This document shows, piece after piece, positions 15,952 to 24,484 of a stretch of 39,819 nt of DNA. Within the stretch, counting starts at the first letter, position 1. Each line of letters starts with the position of its first letter. Position numbers and translations under genes: made by a program. Under the pieces are notes generated by a model, which saw nothing but the letters and a program-made list of their open reading frames with translations, searched no databases and had not been told where the DNA came from. The stretch comes from Desulfobacter curvatus DSM 3379 (lineage in GTDB: Bacteria > Desulfobacterota > Desulfobacteria > Desulfobacterales > Desulfobacteraceae). The stretch covers positions 171 through 39,989 of the forward strand of contig NZ_KB893082.1 in NCBI RefSeq assembly GCF_000373985.1. The letters are read 5' to 3'.

Positions 15952-17355
15952 TTACAGCATGGTCAGCGTGCGCTTGATTTCCCAGGGGGTGACATGCTGC
16001 ATAAATTCTCCCCATTCGGCTTTTTTGAGGCGGATGAATTCATCGGCAATGGTGCCCAGGCCGTTTTTGACCACCTCGTCTTCCTCAAGTGCTTCCACCG
16101 CTTCCATAAGGTTCTGGGGCAGAAGGGTCAGGCCCATTTCCCGGCGCTGGCTTACAGAAAGATTCCAGATGTTTTTACCGCAAATAGCTTCACCTGGATC
16201 AATTTCGTTTTCAATGCCGTCCAAGCCTGCTGCGATCTGTGCCGCCATCAACAGATAGGGGTTGACCATGGCCGACGGCGACCGGTCTTCAAAACGGTTG
16301 GGGCTGGGGCAGCGGTAAAGCTGCGTGCGGTTGTTGTCTCCATAGGATGCAAACGACGGCGTCCATGTGTAACCGGAATTGGATGAATAAACAAACTCAC
16401 CGCTCTGGATGCGCCGGTAACAGTTTATCTGGGGTGAAGAAACGGCAGTAATGGCCCGACAGTGTTTTAACAGGCCGCCGATATAGTGGATTGCGGTTTT
16501 GGAAAGGCCCAGGCCTTTCCAGTCTGCCTGCCCGTCTTTCAAGGGAAAGAGGTTTTTGCCGGATTGGGCATCGGCCACATGGAAATGCAGATGGGCGCCG
16601 GAGCCGGTTTTATCTTCGAACGGCTTGGCCAGAAATGTTGCAATGGCCCCGTATTTCTGGGCGATCTGACCGCTCATGAGCCGAAACAGGACCAGGCGGT
16701 CGGCGGCTTTTACCGCATCGGACCAGTCAAAGTTTATTTCGTACTGGCCGTTGGCATCTTCATGGTCGCTCTGGTAGATGCCGAAACCCATCTGGTTTCC
16801 GTAACGGATGATGTCCTGAAGATAATCAATGCTCTGGGCCATGCCTTTGAAATCGTAGCAGGGTTTGGCCAGGGTATCTAAATTGAGCGGGTCCCAGGGT
16901 TTGATGCCGTTTTCATCCTGCACAACCAGAAAATGTTCCGGCTCGAAACCGCCGTTTAAAGTGAGGCCTTTTTCCGCCATCACCCCGAGCATGCGCTTCA
17001 GGTTGTTGCGGGGGCAGTAGGGCCAGATTTCGTTCTTTACATAGAGATCGCAGTTGGCAATGGCCACATTGGGAATCCAGGGAAGCTGAACGTAAGTGTC
17101 GATATCGGTTCGAGCCATCAAATCATGGCTTTCCGGCCCCAGGCCCATGCCCCAGACGGCGGCACCGGCAAAACCGGCCCCATCATCCACCAGGCTGTCA
17201 AAACAGTCCACCGGGACCTGTTTGACTTTAGGCGCTCCGTGAATATCGACAAACTGGGCCAGAATAAATTCAATGCCCTGTTCTTTGAGCATCTCGCGGA
17301 CCTGTTCACGCTGGCCTGACGGGTAGGACGTTATGGTTACAGGATTAGATGACAT
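15952..17355 (-). CDS. Type III glutamine-synthetase-family ligase (GlnT/GmaS-like)
   Basis: A 467-residue GS-family enzyme of the GlnT/GmaS subgroup. Diagnostic stretches are DGAGFAGAAVWGMGLGPESHD near residue 60, AKPCYD near 164, and QSDHEDANGQYEINFDW at 195-211. Catalytic residues align: E138 and E140 (FEPE), E199 and E206, H255 (GSGAHLHF), and E356 with R358 (RFEDR). The ammonium-site flap glutamate of classical GS is replaced by W331 (GYTWTP), as in gamma-glutamylmethylamide synthetase. Upstream neighbours are the fused GXGXG/FMN protein and an amidotransferase, the partners of GmaS in the N-methylglutamate route. It has an AAGGAG site. Methylamine is a plausible substrate, given the ammonium/methylammonium transporter further upstream. 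Confidence 0.83.
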   Translation of the reverse strand: MSSNPVTITSYPSGQREQVREMLKEQGIEFILAQFVDIHGAPKVKQVPVDCFDSLVDDGAGFAGAAVWGMGLGPESHDLMARTDIDTYVQLPWIPNVAIANCDLYVKNEIWPYCPRNNLKRMLGVMAEKGLTLNGGFEPEHFLVVQDENGIKPWDPLNLDTLAKPCYDFKGMAQSIDYLQDIIRYGNQMGFGIYQSDHEDANGQYEINFDWSDAVKAADRLVLFRLMSGQIAQKYGAIATFLAKPFEDKTGSGAHLHFHVADAQSGKNLFPLKDGQADWKGLGLSKTAIHYIGGLLKHCRAITAVSSPQINCYRRIQSGEFVYSSNSGYTWTPSFASYGDNNRTQLYRCPSPNRFEDRSPSAMVNPYLLMAAQIAAGLDGIENEIDPGEAICGKNIWNLSVSQRREMGLTLLPQNLMEAVEALEEDEVVKNGLGTIADEFIRLKKAEWGEFMQHVTPWEIKRTLTML

Positions 17356-17458
17356 TATATTTCTCCTTATTTAAAAAATGGTCTTATGCGATCATTAAAA
17401 TTTTTCAACAACTTAAAAGGCCTAATTTCTCCCAACTTGATTTCTCCGGGCCGGATCA

Positions 17459-20400
17459 TTAAAAGGTCTCTCTTTTTTCCGGGCCGGAGGCCAAAGGAAT
17501 ATCCAGTGCTGTTGCAGCAGCCGTTGTAATGGCTCTCATGTCTTCGGGTTCAAGATTGTGCACGTTTGTTTTTCCCGTGCACCGTGCGATGATGGCTGCT
17601 TCCTGTGCCGTTCCTTTTATCCAGTGCAACCCTGCTGCTATGAGATCCTTTTCGCTTAGGTCATCGGCAAATATCAGCGTGTCGCCTTTGATGCTTCCCC
17701 CCAGGGCAATTCCCATAGCAAGGCTGAATACGGACCCCAGGCAGTTGTACGCCAGGGCTTTGGCCACATCCGTTCCGGACCTTAAACCGCCGAAATTCAC
17801 CAGGGCGATTTCCTCTTCCATGTTCACGGCCTGAAGCCCGTGAACGGCATCACGCATGACCGTCAGGTCAATGGGGGAGGACAGTTCCACCCAGGGTTTG
17901 CCCACGCCTGTTGTCTGGTCGAGGAGCATCAGGTCAAATGAATTTTCAAGTGCAAAGGGGAGGGCTTTTTGAACCGCCGCCGCTGAAACGCTTAAGCCCA
18001 ATAGCTGTTCCGGGCGCACCCGATCCGGGGACACCGGCTTAAAGACATCGCCCAGTTCGTAAATAATGCCGGCGGCAACAGTGCTTGGCGTTTCACCGGG
18101 TTTAAGCAACTGCAGCCAAGGATAGACAGCGGTTTTTCCCTCTGTCTGGATCAGCGGGCACGGTCCGATGTAGGCGCATCCGCTCTGGGAAAGGATCTGG
18201 GCCAGGGCCGATTGGACTTTGACCGGCGCCTCATTAAAGCCCGTGACAAAAAAAGGTTTTTCCAGGTCAATGGACGGCTGGTCTTCTTTTTTGGGGCCGA
18301 TTCCGATGGAGCGGGTGATGCAGGTTTTGGTGCTGCATTCTTCGCGGTAGGGGTCGATGACCAAACGGGTCAGGGCCGCCGAAAGAAAGACAAAATCGTC
18401 CAGATGGGCCGGACGGCCTTCCGGATACGGGTTCTCACGTGGCGCAAGGCTTTCGGACAGAATCTGATGCTGAATTCCGATGTTGTTTGGCGTGGCCTCG
18501 CCCATCATGCGGATCAGTTCAAAGCTATGATTGGGATAATTGGCCAGACCGGTTTCTTTTTTATTAGACGAAGAGGCGGCCGATGCGAACTTATGGTTTT
18601 TCCGATAGTTGGGATCATATGGCAGACGGGTCAGGGCTGCAGCTTCCGGTGTCAGGGCAACCAGGTCGTCCCGGGTCAATTGGTTGACATTGTCATATCC
18701 CAGGGCATCGGTGATGGCGGCCAGCTGCCAGCGGATGGATTCCAGGTATTGATGCATTTTAAGCGCCCCTTTTTTGACATCGAACCGTTTTGTCAATTTG
18801 GGGTCCTGTGACGTCAGGCCAAGGGGACAGCTTCCCGTGCTGCACTGCATACACCCGATACAGCCCGATGCCACCAGCATGGGGGTTCCCAAACCAACGG
18901 CGGTAGCTCCCAGGGCCAGGGCCTTGGCCGCATCAATGCCGTTCTGGATTCCGCCCATAAGAACGATGGGCAACTGGCCTGTTGCATCGATTTCATCCAG
19001 TCCGTCCATGGCTTCCATAATGGCCGATATGGTGGGAATGCCCACATATTCGAGGACTTCGTTGGAAGCGGCGCCGGTTCCGCCTTGCAGACCATCCAGT
19101 TCCACAAAATCAAGGTTGTCTTTGTAGGCAATTTTCACATCATCACGGGTTCGTCCCCCGCCTAATTTGATGCTGATGGGAAGGCGCCAGCCCACCGCTT
19201 CCCGGAATTCCCGGATTTTCATGATCAAGTCATCACCCCCCAGCACATCGGGATGGCGTGATGGGGACCTAAGGTCCATTCCCTCGGGGATGCCGCGCAT
19301 GGCAGCAATTTCCGGGGTGAGTTTGGCTGCCATCAACTGGCCGCCCAGGCCCGGTTTGGCCCCTTGGGAAATATACAGCTCGATACCGTCGGAGCGTTTC
19401 ATGTCATGGATATTCCAGCCCAGTCGTCCGGACAGGCATTGGGCGATCAGCTGCCGGGCTTCAGCTCTTTCCACAGAATACATGCCGCCTTCACCCGTAT
19501 TTTCTGAAATATCGGACATGGACGAGGCGATGCCCAGGGCCTGTTTCACACCGGGACTCAGTGCGCCGAAACTCATGGGGGCGATCATGACCGGCATGCT
19601 TAAATTCAGGGCACGGCCGCCGTGGCGGTCACCGATAAAGGTCCTGAGGGTGATTTTACCGGTAACATCCGCGTCTATTTTTGACGGATCAATGTCCTTT
19701 TTAAACGCAATGTCGTTAAAATGGGGAATCAGGCGGGCCGCACCGAATCCGCGGACCCGATACCGGCCGATTTTGCATTTGATACGGATATCCTCCTGGA
19801 CCTTGGCATTCCAGTAGGCGCTTTCAGGGCCTGAAAATTCCGGGAAGGCAATCGGCTTGGTCCTGGGTTCGGGGGTGCCGTAGGTCAGATCCTTACCTTC
19901 GCAGACAATTTTTTTGAAGGTTCCTGAAAAGGCGAACCCGTATTGGGCAAGAAAGGCATGAATGCTTTTCAGATCTTCGCTTGTGGCTTCGGTCAGCATG
20001 GCATCGCTTCCCAGAGACTGAACCTCACCGCCCACGAATATTTCCCCCCCGGCCATGTTTTCACCGATCTTTTCCCCGGAGTCACCCAGGATGATGATCC
20101 GGCCGCCGTACATCATGTAGCCGGCCATAAAGCTTGAACTGCCCGCACAGAAGAGAGTGCCTTTTTTCATGACCTGGCCGGAGCGGGAGCCCATGTTACC
20201 GTGAATGATGATGTCTCCGCCACGCAAAGCCAGGCCTGCGATGGCTCCGGCATTGCCGTTCACCGTAATGCTGCCGGACTGCATGTTGTCTCCCACTCCC
20301 CAGGATACGTTTTTATCTACACGAATGTTCGGGCCGTCGCTGAGTCCGCCGCAGAAATACCCGGCCGATCCCTTGATATGGACGTCGATGGGATTGGTCA

Positions 20401-20527
20401 GTCCCACGGCAATATAGTGCCTGGCATCGGGATTCGTGATTTCAACGGACTGATGAATGGCGCCATAACCGCGTATGACCTCGTTGGCCATTTTTATGGG
20501 TGTTTGAGCAAGATCAATTGTTACCAT
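17459..20527 (-). CDS. Fused GXGXG + FMN glutamate-synthase protein with extra degenerate barrel (1022 aa)
   Basis: Three parts are visible. Residues 1-215 are a GXGXG beta-helix, equivalent to the separate GlxC/MgsB-like gene of cluster A. Residues 235-640 are an FMN synthase barrel with SENTGEGG near 345, QGGTGAAS near 485, GGIQNGIDAAKALALGA near 525 and the Fe-S cysteines C556, C559, C562 and C567. Residues 675-1010 are a second, altered barrel. LTRLVIDPYREECSTKT near 720 aligns with LTRMAIDTYREPCDTKT of the cluster A FMN protein, and later parts align too, but the GEGG loop and all four Fe-S cysteines are missing. Fusion of MgsB- and MgsC-like parts is unusual; the third part may be structural or regulatory. 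Confidence 0.85.
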   Translation of the reverse strand: MVTIDLAQTPIKMANEVIRGYGAIHQSVEITNPDARHYIAVGLTNPIDVHIKGSAGYFCGGLSDGPNIRVDKNVSWGVGDNMQSGSITVNGNAGAIAGLALRGGDIIIHGNMGSRSGQVMKKGTLFCAGSSSFMAGYMMYGGRIIILGDSGEKIGENMAGGEIFVGGEVQSLGSDAMLTEATSEDLKSIHAFLAQYGFAFSGTFKKIVCEGKDLTYGTPEPRTKPIAFPEFSGPESAYWNAKVQEDIRIKCKIGRYRVRGFGAARLIPHFNDIAFKKDIDPSKIDADVTGKITLRTFIGDRHGGRALNLSMPVMIAPMSFGALSPGVKQALGIASSMSDISENTGEGGMYSVERAEARQLIAQCLSGRLGWNIHDMKRSDGIELYISQGAKPGLGGQLMAAKLTPEIAAMRGIPEGMDLRSPSRHPDVLGGDDLIMKIREFREAVGWRLPISIKLGGGRTRDDVKIAYKDNLDFVELDGLQGGTGAASNEVLEYVGIPTISAIMEAMDGLDEIDATGQLPIVLMGGIQNGIDAAKALALGATAVGLGTPMLVASGCIGCMQCSTGSCPLGLTSQDPKLTKRFDVKKGALKMHQYLESIRWQLAAITDALGYDNVNQLTRDDLVALTPEAAALTRLPYDPNYRKNHKFASAASSSNKKETGLANYPNHSFELIRMMGEATPNNIGIQHQILSESLAPRENPYPEGRPAHLDDFVFLSAALTRLVIDPYREECSTKTCITRSIGIGPKKEDQPSIDLEKPFFVTGFNEAPVKVQSALAQILSQSGCAYIGPCPLIQTEGKTAVYPWLQLLKPGETPSTVAAGIIYELGDVFKPVSPDRVRPEQLLGLSVSAAAVQKALPFALENSFDLMLLDQTTGVGKPWVELSSPIDLTVMRDAVHGLQAVNMEEEIALVNFGGLRSGTDVAKALAYNCLGSVFSLAMGIALGGSIKGDTLIFADDLSEKDLIAAGLHWIKGTAQEAAIIARCTGKTNVHNLEPEDMRAITTAAATALDIPLASGPEKRETF

Positions 20528-20559
20528 GTGTTGTTCCTTTAATCTTAAGAGATATGCTT

Positions 20560-21477
20560 TTACGCCGCCCGTGACCAGAGGCCGTAGGTCAGTGGTGCCG
20601 GTTCCGTTGTTTCCAGGCCCTGGCCGGGAAACAGGCGGTTGATGCCCACTTCTTCTGACGAAATCACGATCATTTCATCGTTTTCGTATTTGACCATGGG
20701 TTTGGCTGCCAGCTTATCCTTGGCGTATCCAATGGAATCCGGCGTGGCCACCAGATAGGAATAGGTCCCGTCCAGATCGTCCAGCGAGGCTTTGAGGGCC
20801 TCTTCCAGAGTCAGTTCACAGCTCATTTGATAGGCCAGGTAGACGGCGATCAGTTCGGTGTCGTTCTCCGTCTGGAAGGTCATGCCCTTTCGTTCCAGAC
20901 GCCTTCGCATGATCCAGTAATTTGTGATTTGGCCGTTGTGAACCGTTGCAATATCCGAGAACCCACAGGCCCAGAAAGGATGAGCCGTTTCAGGGCGTAC
21001 ACCTGATTCTGTGGCCAGGCGGTTGTGGGCGATGCCGTGGGTTCCGTTGAACTCGCCAATGTTGTATAACGGGGCCACATCAAACGGTTTTCCCACATCT
21101 TTCAGGATGTCCAGCTGCTTTCCCATGGATACGGGTTTGAGTTCCTTTTCAATGGCATGTGTCAACTCCAAAAGGTTGCCCGAAAATCGGGCCTGGATAC
21201 CCAGGGTGCATCCTAATTTTTCCGTAGCAAGGACTGAGACCTGATGTCCGGACAGGATGTCATGAATACGCGCCGTTTCCGTTTCAGCACTCTGGCCGAA
21301 TGGAATGAAAAAGCGCATGCGAAGGGTGTCTTTGACGGGCTCCCTGTAAAGGGCCCATCCGCATGAATCCATTCCACGATGTACCGTGGAATCCAAAATC
21401 AATGTCAATGCTTCACCGGTGGTCAGGTTGAAAGCGTGTTGATTGTGTTTAAATAATAGACCGGCTATGGCACACAT
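20560..21477 (-). CDS. Class-II glutamine amidotransferase subunit of cluster B
   Basis: A 305-residue N-terminal-nucleophile glutaminase beginning MCAIAGL, with Cys2 retained. HRGMDSCGWALY near residue 33, GIAHNRLATESG near 147, AHPFWACG near 163, ATVHNGQITNYW near 175 and ENDTELIAVYLAY near 200 are the family motifs. It is a paralogue of the cluster A amidotransferase and should deliver the nitrogen group to the fused synthase encoded 32 bp downstream. AAGGAG ribosome binding site at good spacing. It lies 183 bp downstream of the ammonium transporter, across a hairpin that may reduce but need not abolish readthrough. Confidence 0.85.
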   Translation of the reverse strand: MCAIAGLLFKHNQHAFNLTTGEALTLILDSTVHRGMDSCGWALYREPVKDTLRMRFFIPFGQSAETETARIHDILSGHQVSVLATEKLGCTLGIQARFSGNLLELTHAIEKELKPVSMGKQLDILKDVGKPFDVAPLYNIGEFNGTHGIAHNRLATESGVRPETAHPFWACGFSDIATVHNGQITNYWIMRRRLERKGMTFQTENDTELIAVYLAYQMSCELTLEEALKASLDDLDGTYSYLVATPDSIGYAKDKLAAKPMVKYENDEMIVISSEEVGINRLFPGQGLETTEPAPLTYGLWSRAA

Positions 21478-21584
21478 ATATGTATCTCCTTAAATTAATT
21501 AACTGTATTAAAAAAATATTCATCTGATGAAACATTTCGGACAAAAAGAAACTTCTCTCTTAATTTATTTTTTTTTAAGAAAAA

Positions 21585-21635
21585 AGCCGGGTTTGCCACA
21601 GGTTTGGAAGACAAGCGCTCAGGCGCCTGCCTTCC
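21585..21635 (-). terminator. Strong hairpin after the ammonium transporter gene, possible terminator or attenuator
   Basis: On the minus strand, bases 21635-21606 can form a 13 bp stem (two G-U pairs) with the 4-base loop CUGA. A run of six U follows about 15-20 bases later. The spacing to the U-run is longer than in a classical terminator, so partial termination or mRNA stabilisation is possible. Confidence 0.4.
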
Positions 21636-21660
21636 CGTGTCATATTCTGCTGATCAAAGA

Positions 21661-23172
21661 TCAATAAACCATGCTGTCGATATTATAGGCTTCGTTTCCA
21701 TGTTCACTGATATCCAGGCCAGCCATTTCCTCTTCTTCGGTTACACGCAGTCCGATGGTGTATTTGATGGCTGTAAAGAGAATCAAGCCTGTTCCGAAAG
21801 CCCATAAAAAGCCCGCACCCACGCCGATGGCCTGAGCAGCAAGAATTTTCAAGCTGAACGTTTCAACGCCCAAAAAAGCGTAGGCCAAGGTTCCCCAGGC
21901 ACCGCAGACGCCGTGGACACTGATGCAACCGACCGGGTCATCCACTTTGAGGTTCTTTTCGATAAACAGGACGCTTATAACAACCAACGCACCGGCAACC
22001 ACGCCGATGATGAGGGCACCGAAGACGGAAACACAATCAACCGCTGTACAAATGGCAACCATACCGGCCAAAAAACCGTTGACGGTCATACCCACATCCG
22101 GCTTTTTGAAAATTGCCCAGACCGTAAATAAGGCACCAATACCACCGGCGGCACCGGCGATATTGGTCATGACGGCAATACGGGCCAGGTTCCCGTCAAA
22201 TGTGGTGGTACTTCCGGGGTTGAAACCGAACCAGCCGAGCCAGAGCAGGAAACCGCCGATAACGGCAAAGGGAAGGTTATGGCCCGGGATGGCCCGGGGG
22301 TTCCCCTTGGCATCAAATTTACCCAGACGCGGTCTGATCACGATGGCAGCGGCAAGGGCAATCCAGCCACCAATGGAGTGAACAACGGTGGAACCGGCAA
22401 AATCATAAAAACCGACACCCAGCACACCTTCAAGCCATCCACTGCCGTCCAGCAGACTGCCCCACGCCCATCCGCCGAACATGGGGTAGATAAACGCACA
22501 GATGACAACGCTGTAGGCCAGGTAAGCCGTGAACTTTGTCCGTTCGGCTACGCCACCGGATACGATGGTCGCCGTGGTGGCGGCAAACACACATTGGAAG
22601 AGCCAGAAAGCAAATCCCCACTGGGTTGCGGCGGTCTGGCCGAGGAAGAACAGTGATTCATCCGGGCCTGCAAACATGATATGGTAACCCACAACCAGAA
22701 AAGCCATGGTACCGATGCAAAAGTCCATGATGTTTTTCATCATGATGTTGACGGCATTTTTTGCACGGGTAAAACCGGCTTCAAGCATGGCAAAACCGGC
22801 CTGCATGAGAAATACGAGAAATGCGGCAAGACAGGTCCAGAGGACGTCACCACGATACTGAAGAATTTCGATGTCGGAAAGATATCTGTAAATCGTTGCC
22901 GTGACGGTTTGGCCGCCGACGTTAACCTCGATATCTTCACTGATGGGCGAGGTTTCATCTCTGTAGGAACCGGAAATCGGTAATTCTCTTTTGATCTCGT
23001 CCTGGGTTTTGCCCTGGAGAAGCGCCGGATCAATGGTCGAAAGTGCCTCTGTGACGGCTGCATCGGTTTCGGCATAAATAGGTGTTTGTATGCCGATGAC
23101 GGCAAAAACGGCTGTAAATAAAATAAAGTAAAGGTATTTTGTTGATTTGGGAAATAAGGTTGTTTTTTTCAT
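21661..23172 (-). CDS. amt: Ammonium transporter with signal peptide and long N-terminal extension
   Basis: An Amt/MEP/Rh channel of 503 residues. The twin histidines of the pore are present in FAGSTVVHSIGG and CISVHGVCGAWG, and the ERTKFTAYL and PRAIPGHNLPFAVIGGFLLWLGWFGFN-like stretches are family hallmarks. I chose the ATG at 23172 (MKKTTLFPK) because a GGAG site precedes it; the ATG five codons upstream has none. A signal peptide ending near IYA is followed by about 75 hydrophilic residues before the first membrane helix, longer than in E. coli AmtB. The C-terminal EEEEMAGLD region is the usual PII-binding tail. It is 44 bp downstream of the PII gene, the standard glnK-amtB pair, and would import ammonium or methylammonium. 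Confidence 0.93.
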   Translation of the reverse strand: MKKTTLFPKSTKYLYFILFTAVFAVIGIQTPIYAETDAAVTEALSTIDPALLQGKTQDEIKRELPISGSYRDETSPISEDIEVNVGGQTVTATIYRYLSDIEILQYRGDVLWTCLAAFLVFLMQAGFAMLEAGFTRAKNAVNIMMKNIMDFCIGTMAFLVVGYHIMFAGPDESLFFLGQTAATQWGFAFWLFQCVFAATTATIVSGGVAERTKFTAYLAYSVVICAFIYPMFGGWAWGSLLDGSGWLEGVLGVGFYDFAGSTVVHSIGGWIALAAAIVIRPRLGKFDAKGNPRAIPGHNLPFAVIGGFLLWLGWFGFNPGSTTTFDGNLARIAVMTNIAGAAGGIGALFTVWAIFKKPDVGMTVNGFLAGMVAICTAVDCVSVFGALIIGVVAGALVVISVLFIEKNLKVDDPVGCISVHGVCGAWGTLAYAFLGVETFSLKILAAQAIGVGAGFLWAFGTGLILFTAIKYTIGLRVTEEEEMAGLDISEHGNEAYNIDSMVY

Positions 23173-23231
23173 TTGTGTAAACTCCATATTGATTCGGATG
23201 AAAAGATTCCCGTTATATTGGGGTTCTTGAT

Positions 23232-23570
23232 TTACAATGCCTGGGCGCCTGTTTCTCCGGTTCTAATGCGGATTACTTTTTGAACGGGCATAACAAAGAT
23301 TTTTCCGTCTCCGATCTTCCCTGTGCCGGCGGCATCAATAATGGCCTCAGCGACTTCATCTGCTCTTTCAGCCTTGACAACTACTTTCAATTCGATTTTC
23401 GGCAGAAAATTGGTCGAGTATTCAGCCCCGCGATAGATTTCCTTGTGCCCCTTTTGACGGCCATGACCTTTGACTTCGGATACAGTCATTCCGGTAATAC
23501 CTATTTTGTTCAAAGCCTCTTTAACTTCCTCCAGTTTAAATGGCTTGATGACGGCTACAATTTGTTGCAT
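23232..23570 (-). CDS. glnK: PII nitrogen regulatory protein (GlnB/GlnK)
   Basis: A 112-residue classical PII protein. The T-loop GRQKGHKEIYRGAEY keeps the tyrosine uridylylated in enteric PII, the B-loop is TGKIGDGKIFV, and the end is VIRIRTGETG. It binds ATP/ADP and 2-oxoglutarate, and here should gate the ammonium transporter encoded next to it. The start has a purine-rich AAGGGGAAG site. A sigma-54 promoter lies about 55 bp upstream, so nitrogen limitation through an NtrC-type activator is expected to control it. GlnB versus GlnK cannot be separated by sequence alone; the linkage to amt favours glnK. Confidence 0.93.
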   Translation of the reverse strand: MQQIVAVIKPFKLEEVKEALNKIGITGMTVSEVKGHGRQKGHKEIYRGAEYSTNFLPKIELKVVVKAERADEVAEAIIDAAGTGKIGDGKIFVMPVQKVIRIRTGETGAQAL

Positions 23571-23623
23571 GCTTCCCCTTTCATTTCATTAAAATTGTTA
23601 AAGATACTCTGAAACGTTTACCA

Positions 23624-23638
23624 GCAAAACAGGTGCCA
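23624..23638 (-). promoter_or_regulatory. Sigma-54 (RpoN) promoter of the glnK-amt-cluster B operon
   Basis: The minus strand reads TGGCACCTGTTTTGC, matching the TGGCAC-N5-TTGC consensus with the invariant GG and GC exactly 10 bases apart. Transcription would start about 12 bases downstream, near 23612, leaving a ~40-base leader before glnK. Confidence 0.85.
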
Positions 23639-23639
23639 C

Positions 23640-24394
23640 AAGTTTAAAATCAAAAATTAAATTTATAACCATATGAATATAAATATTATTTTTGCATATT
23701 CTGAAAGCGCCTATGTACACAATAATTAAATGGAATAAGAATTTTGAAATGTTTATTTCATCAATATTGCAAAATTGTTCTATCGCTCTTTCGGAGGATT
23801 TTTAGAAGTAAATTATTATAACTATTTGAAAATATAATTTAATTATATTTTTTATAGAATTATATGCAAGATTTGGCAGGATATTTAGATATCATGAATG
23901 GATGTTTAATGTGTAATAATTGTTTCATTTGTTTAGAGGCCGGTCAGATGATTTTGGTCGTCGTTTGATGTGATGTATCTTATTGGTATAATATGTAAAA
24001 ACAAATAGATAGAGATTGTTTTTCAAAAGAATACCAAGTTTATTTGAAACGTGGCGCCAAGGCTATTGAAAAGTGTTTTGAGCTAAAAGTGCAATTTTGT
24101 AATAAGTATACATGCAAATTTGTAATAAACTGATTGCGCTTTTTGCGTTTAAGAATTTTTGCTTGTTTGGAAAATTGTTTTTGCAACATAATATATAATA
24201 AAGCATGATTTCTTAAGGCTACTGCTCGGTTTTAAGCGGAAAGACCATCTATGATTGAAAATCTTTCATTGGTAATTGCAATCAACATAGGTTTGTTTCA
24301 TATGTTGTAAGCAGTTAAATAGCATGTAATTATTAATAGTTATTTTTTTAATATTTTATTTTGAATTGAAATCTTTCATATTGTTAAATATATC
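23640..24394. other. Long AT-rich divergent intergenic region
   Basis: About 750 bp between glnK and the plus-strand dehydrogenase gene, with no credible gene. It is strongly AT-rich. The repeat TGCAAttTTGTAATAA / TGCAAaTTTGTAATAA occurs at 24090-24105 and 24113-24128 (23 bp period, one or two mismatches). An upstream activator site for the sigma-54 promoter would be expected here, but I could not identify one with confidence. Confidence 0.35.
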
Positions 24395-24424
24395 TTGACA
24401 TAATATGTTTCAATTGGGTATGGT
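24395..24424 (+). promoter_or_regulatory. Candidate sigma-70 promoter of the gdh-purU-folD genes
   Basis: TTGACA (24395-24400) is a perfect -35, followed after 18 bp by TATGGT (24419-24424). A leader of about 55 bases precedes the dehydrogenase gene. It includes inverted arms CTCCGG and CCGGAG (24440-24469) that could form a 5' UTR hairpin. Confidence 0.45.
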
Positions 24425-24484
24425 TCAACATTGATGTGTCTCCGGTGCTGTTGAATGACTGACCCGGAGTCTATTTAATAATTT

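Noticed and set aside
15830..16015. 61-codon minus-strand frame after the type III ligase gene
   Set aside because: Overlaps the ligase 3' end and has no motif or ribosome binding site.
24050..24070. TGGCGCCAAGGC as a second sigma-54 promoter for the plus-strand gdh
   Set aside because: The -12 GC is not at the required 10-base spacing from GG.
24160..24190. TTTGGAAAATTGTTTTTGC as a sigma-54 promoter
   Set aside because: Spacing between GG and GC is 12 rather than 10, and the -24 half lacks TGGCAC.
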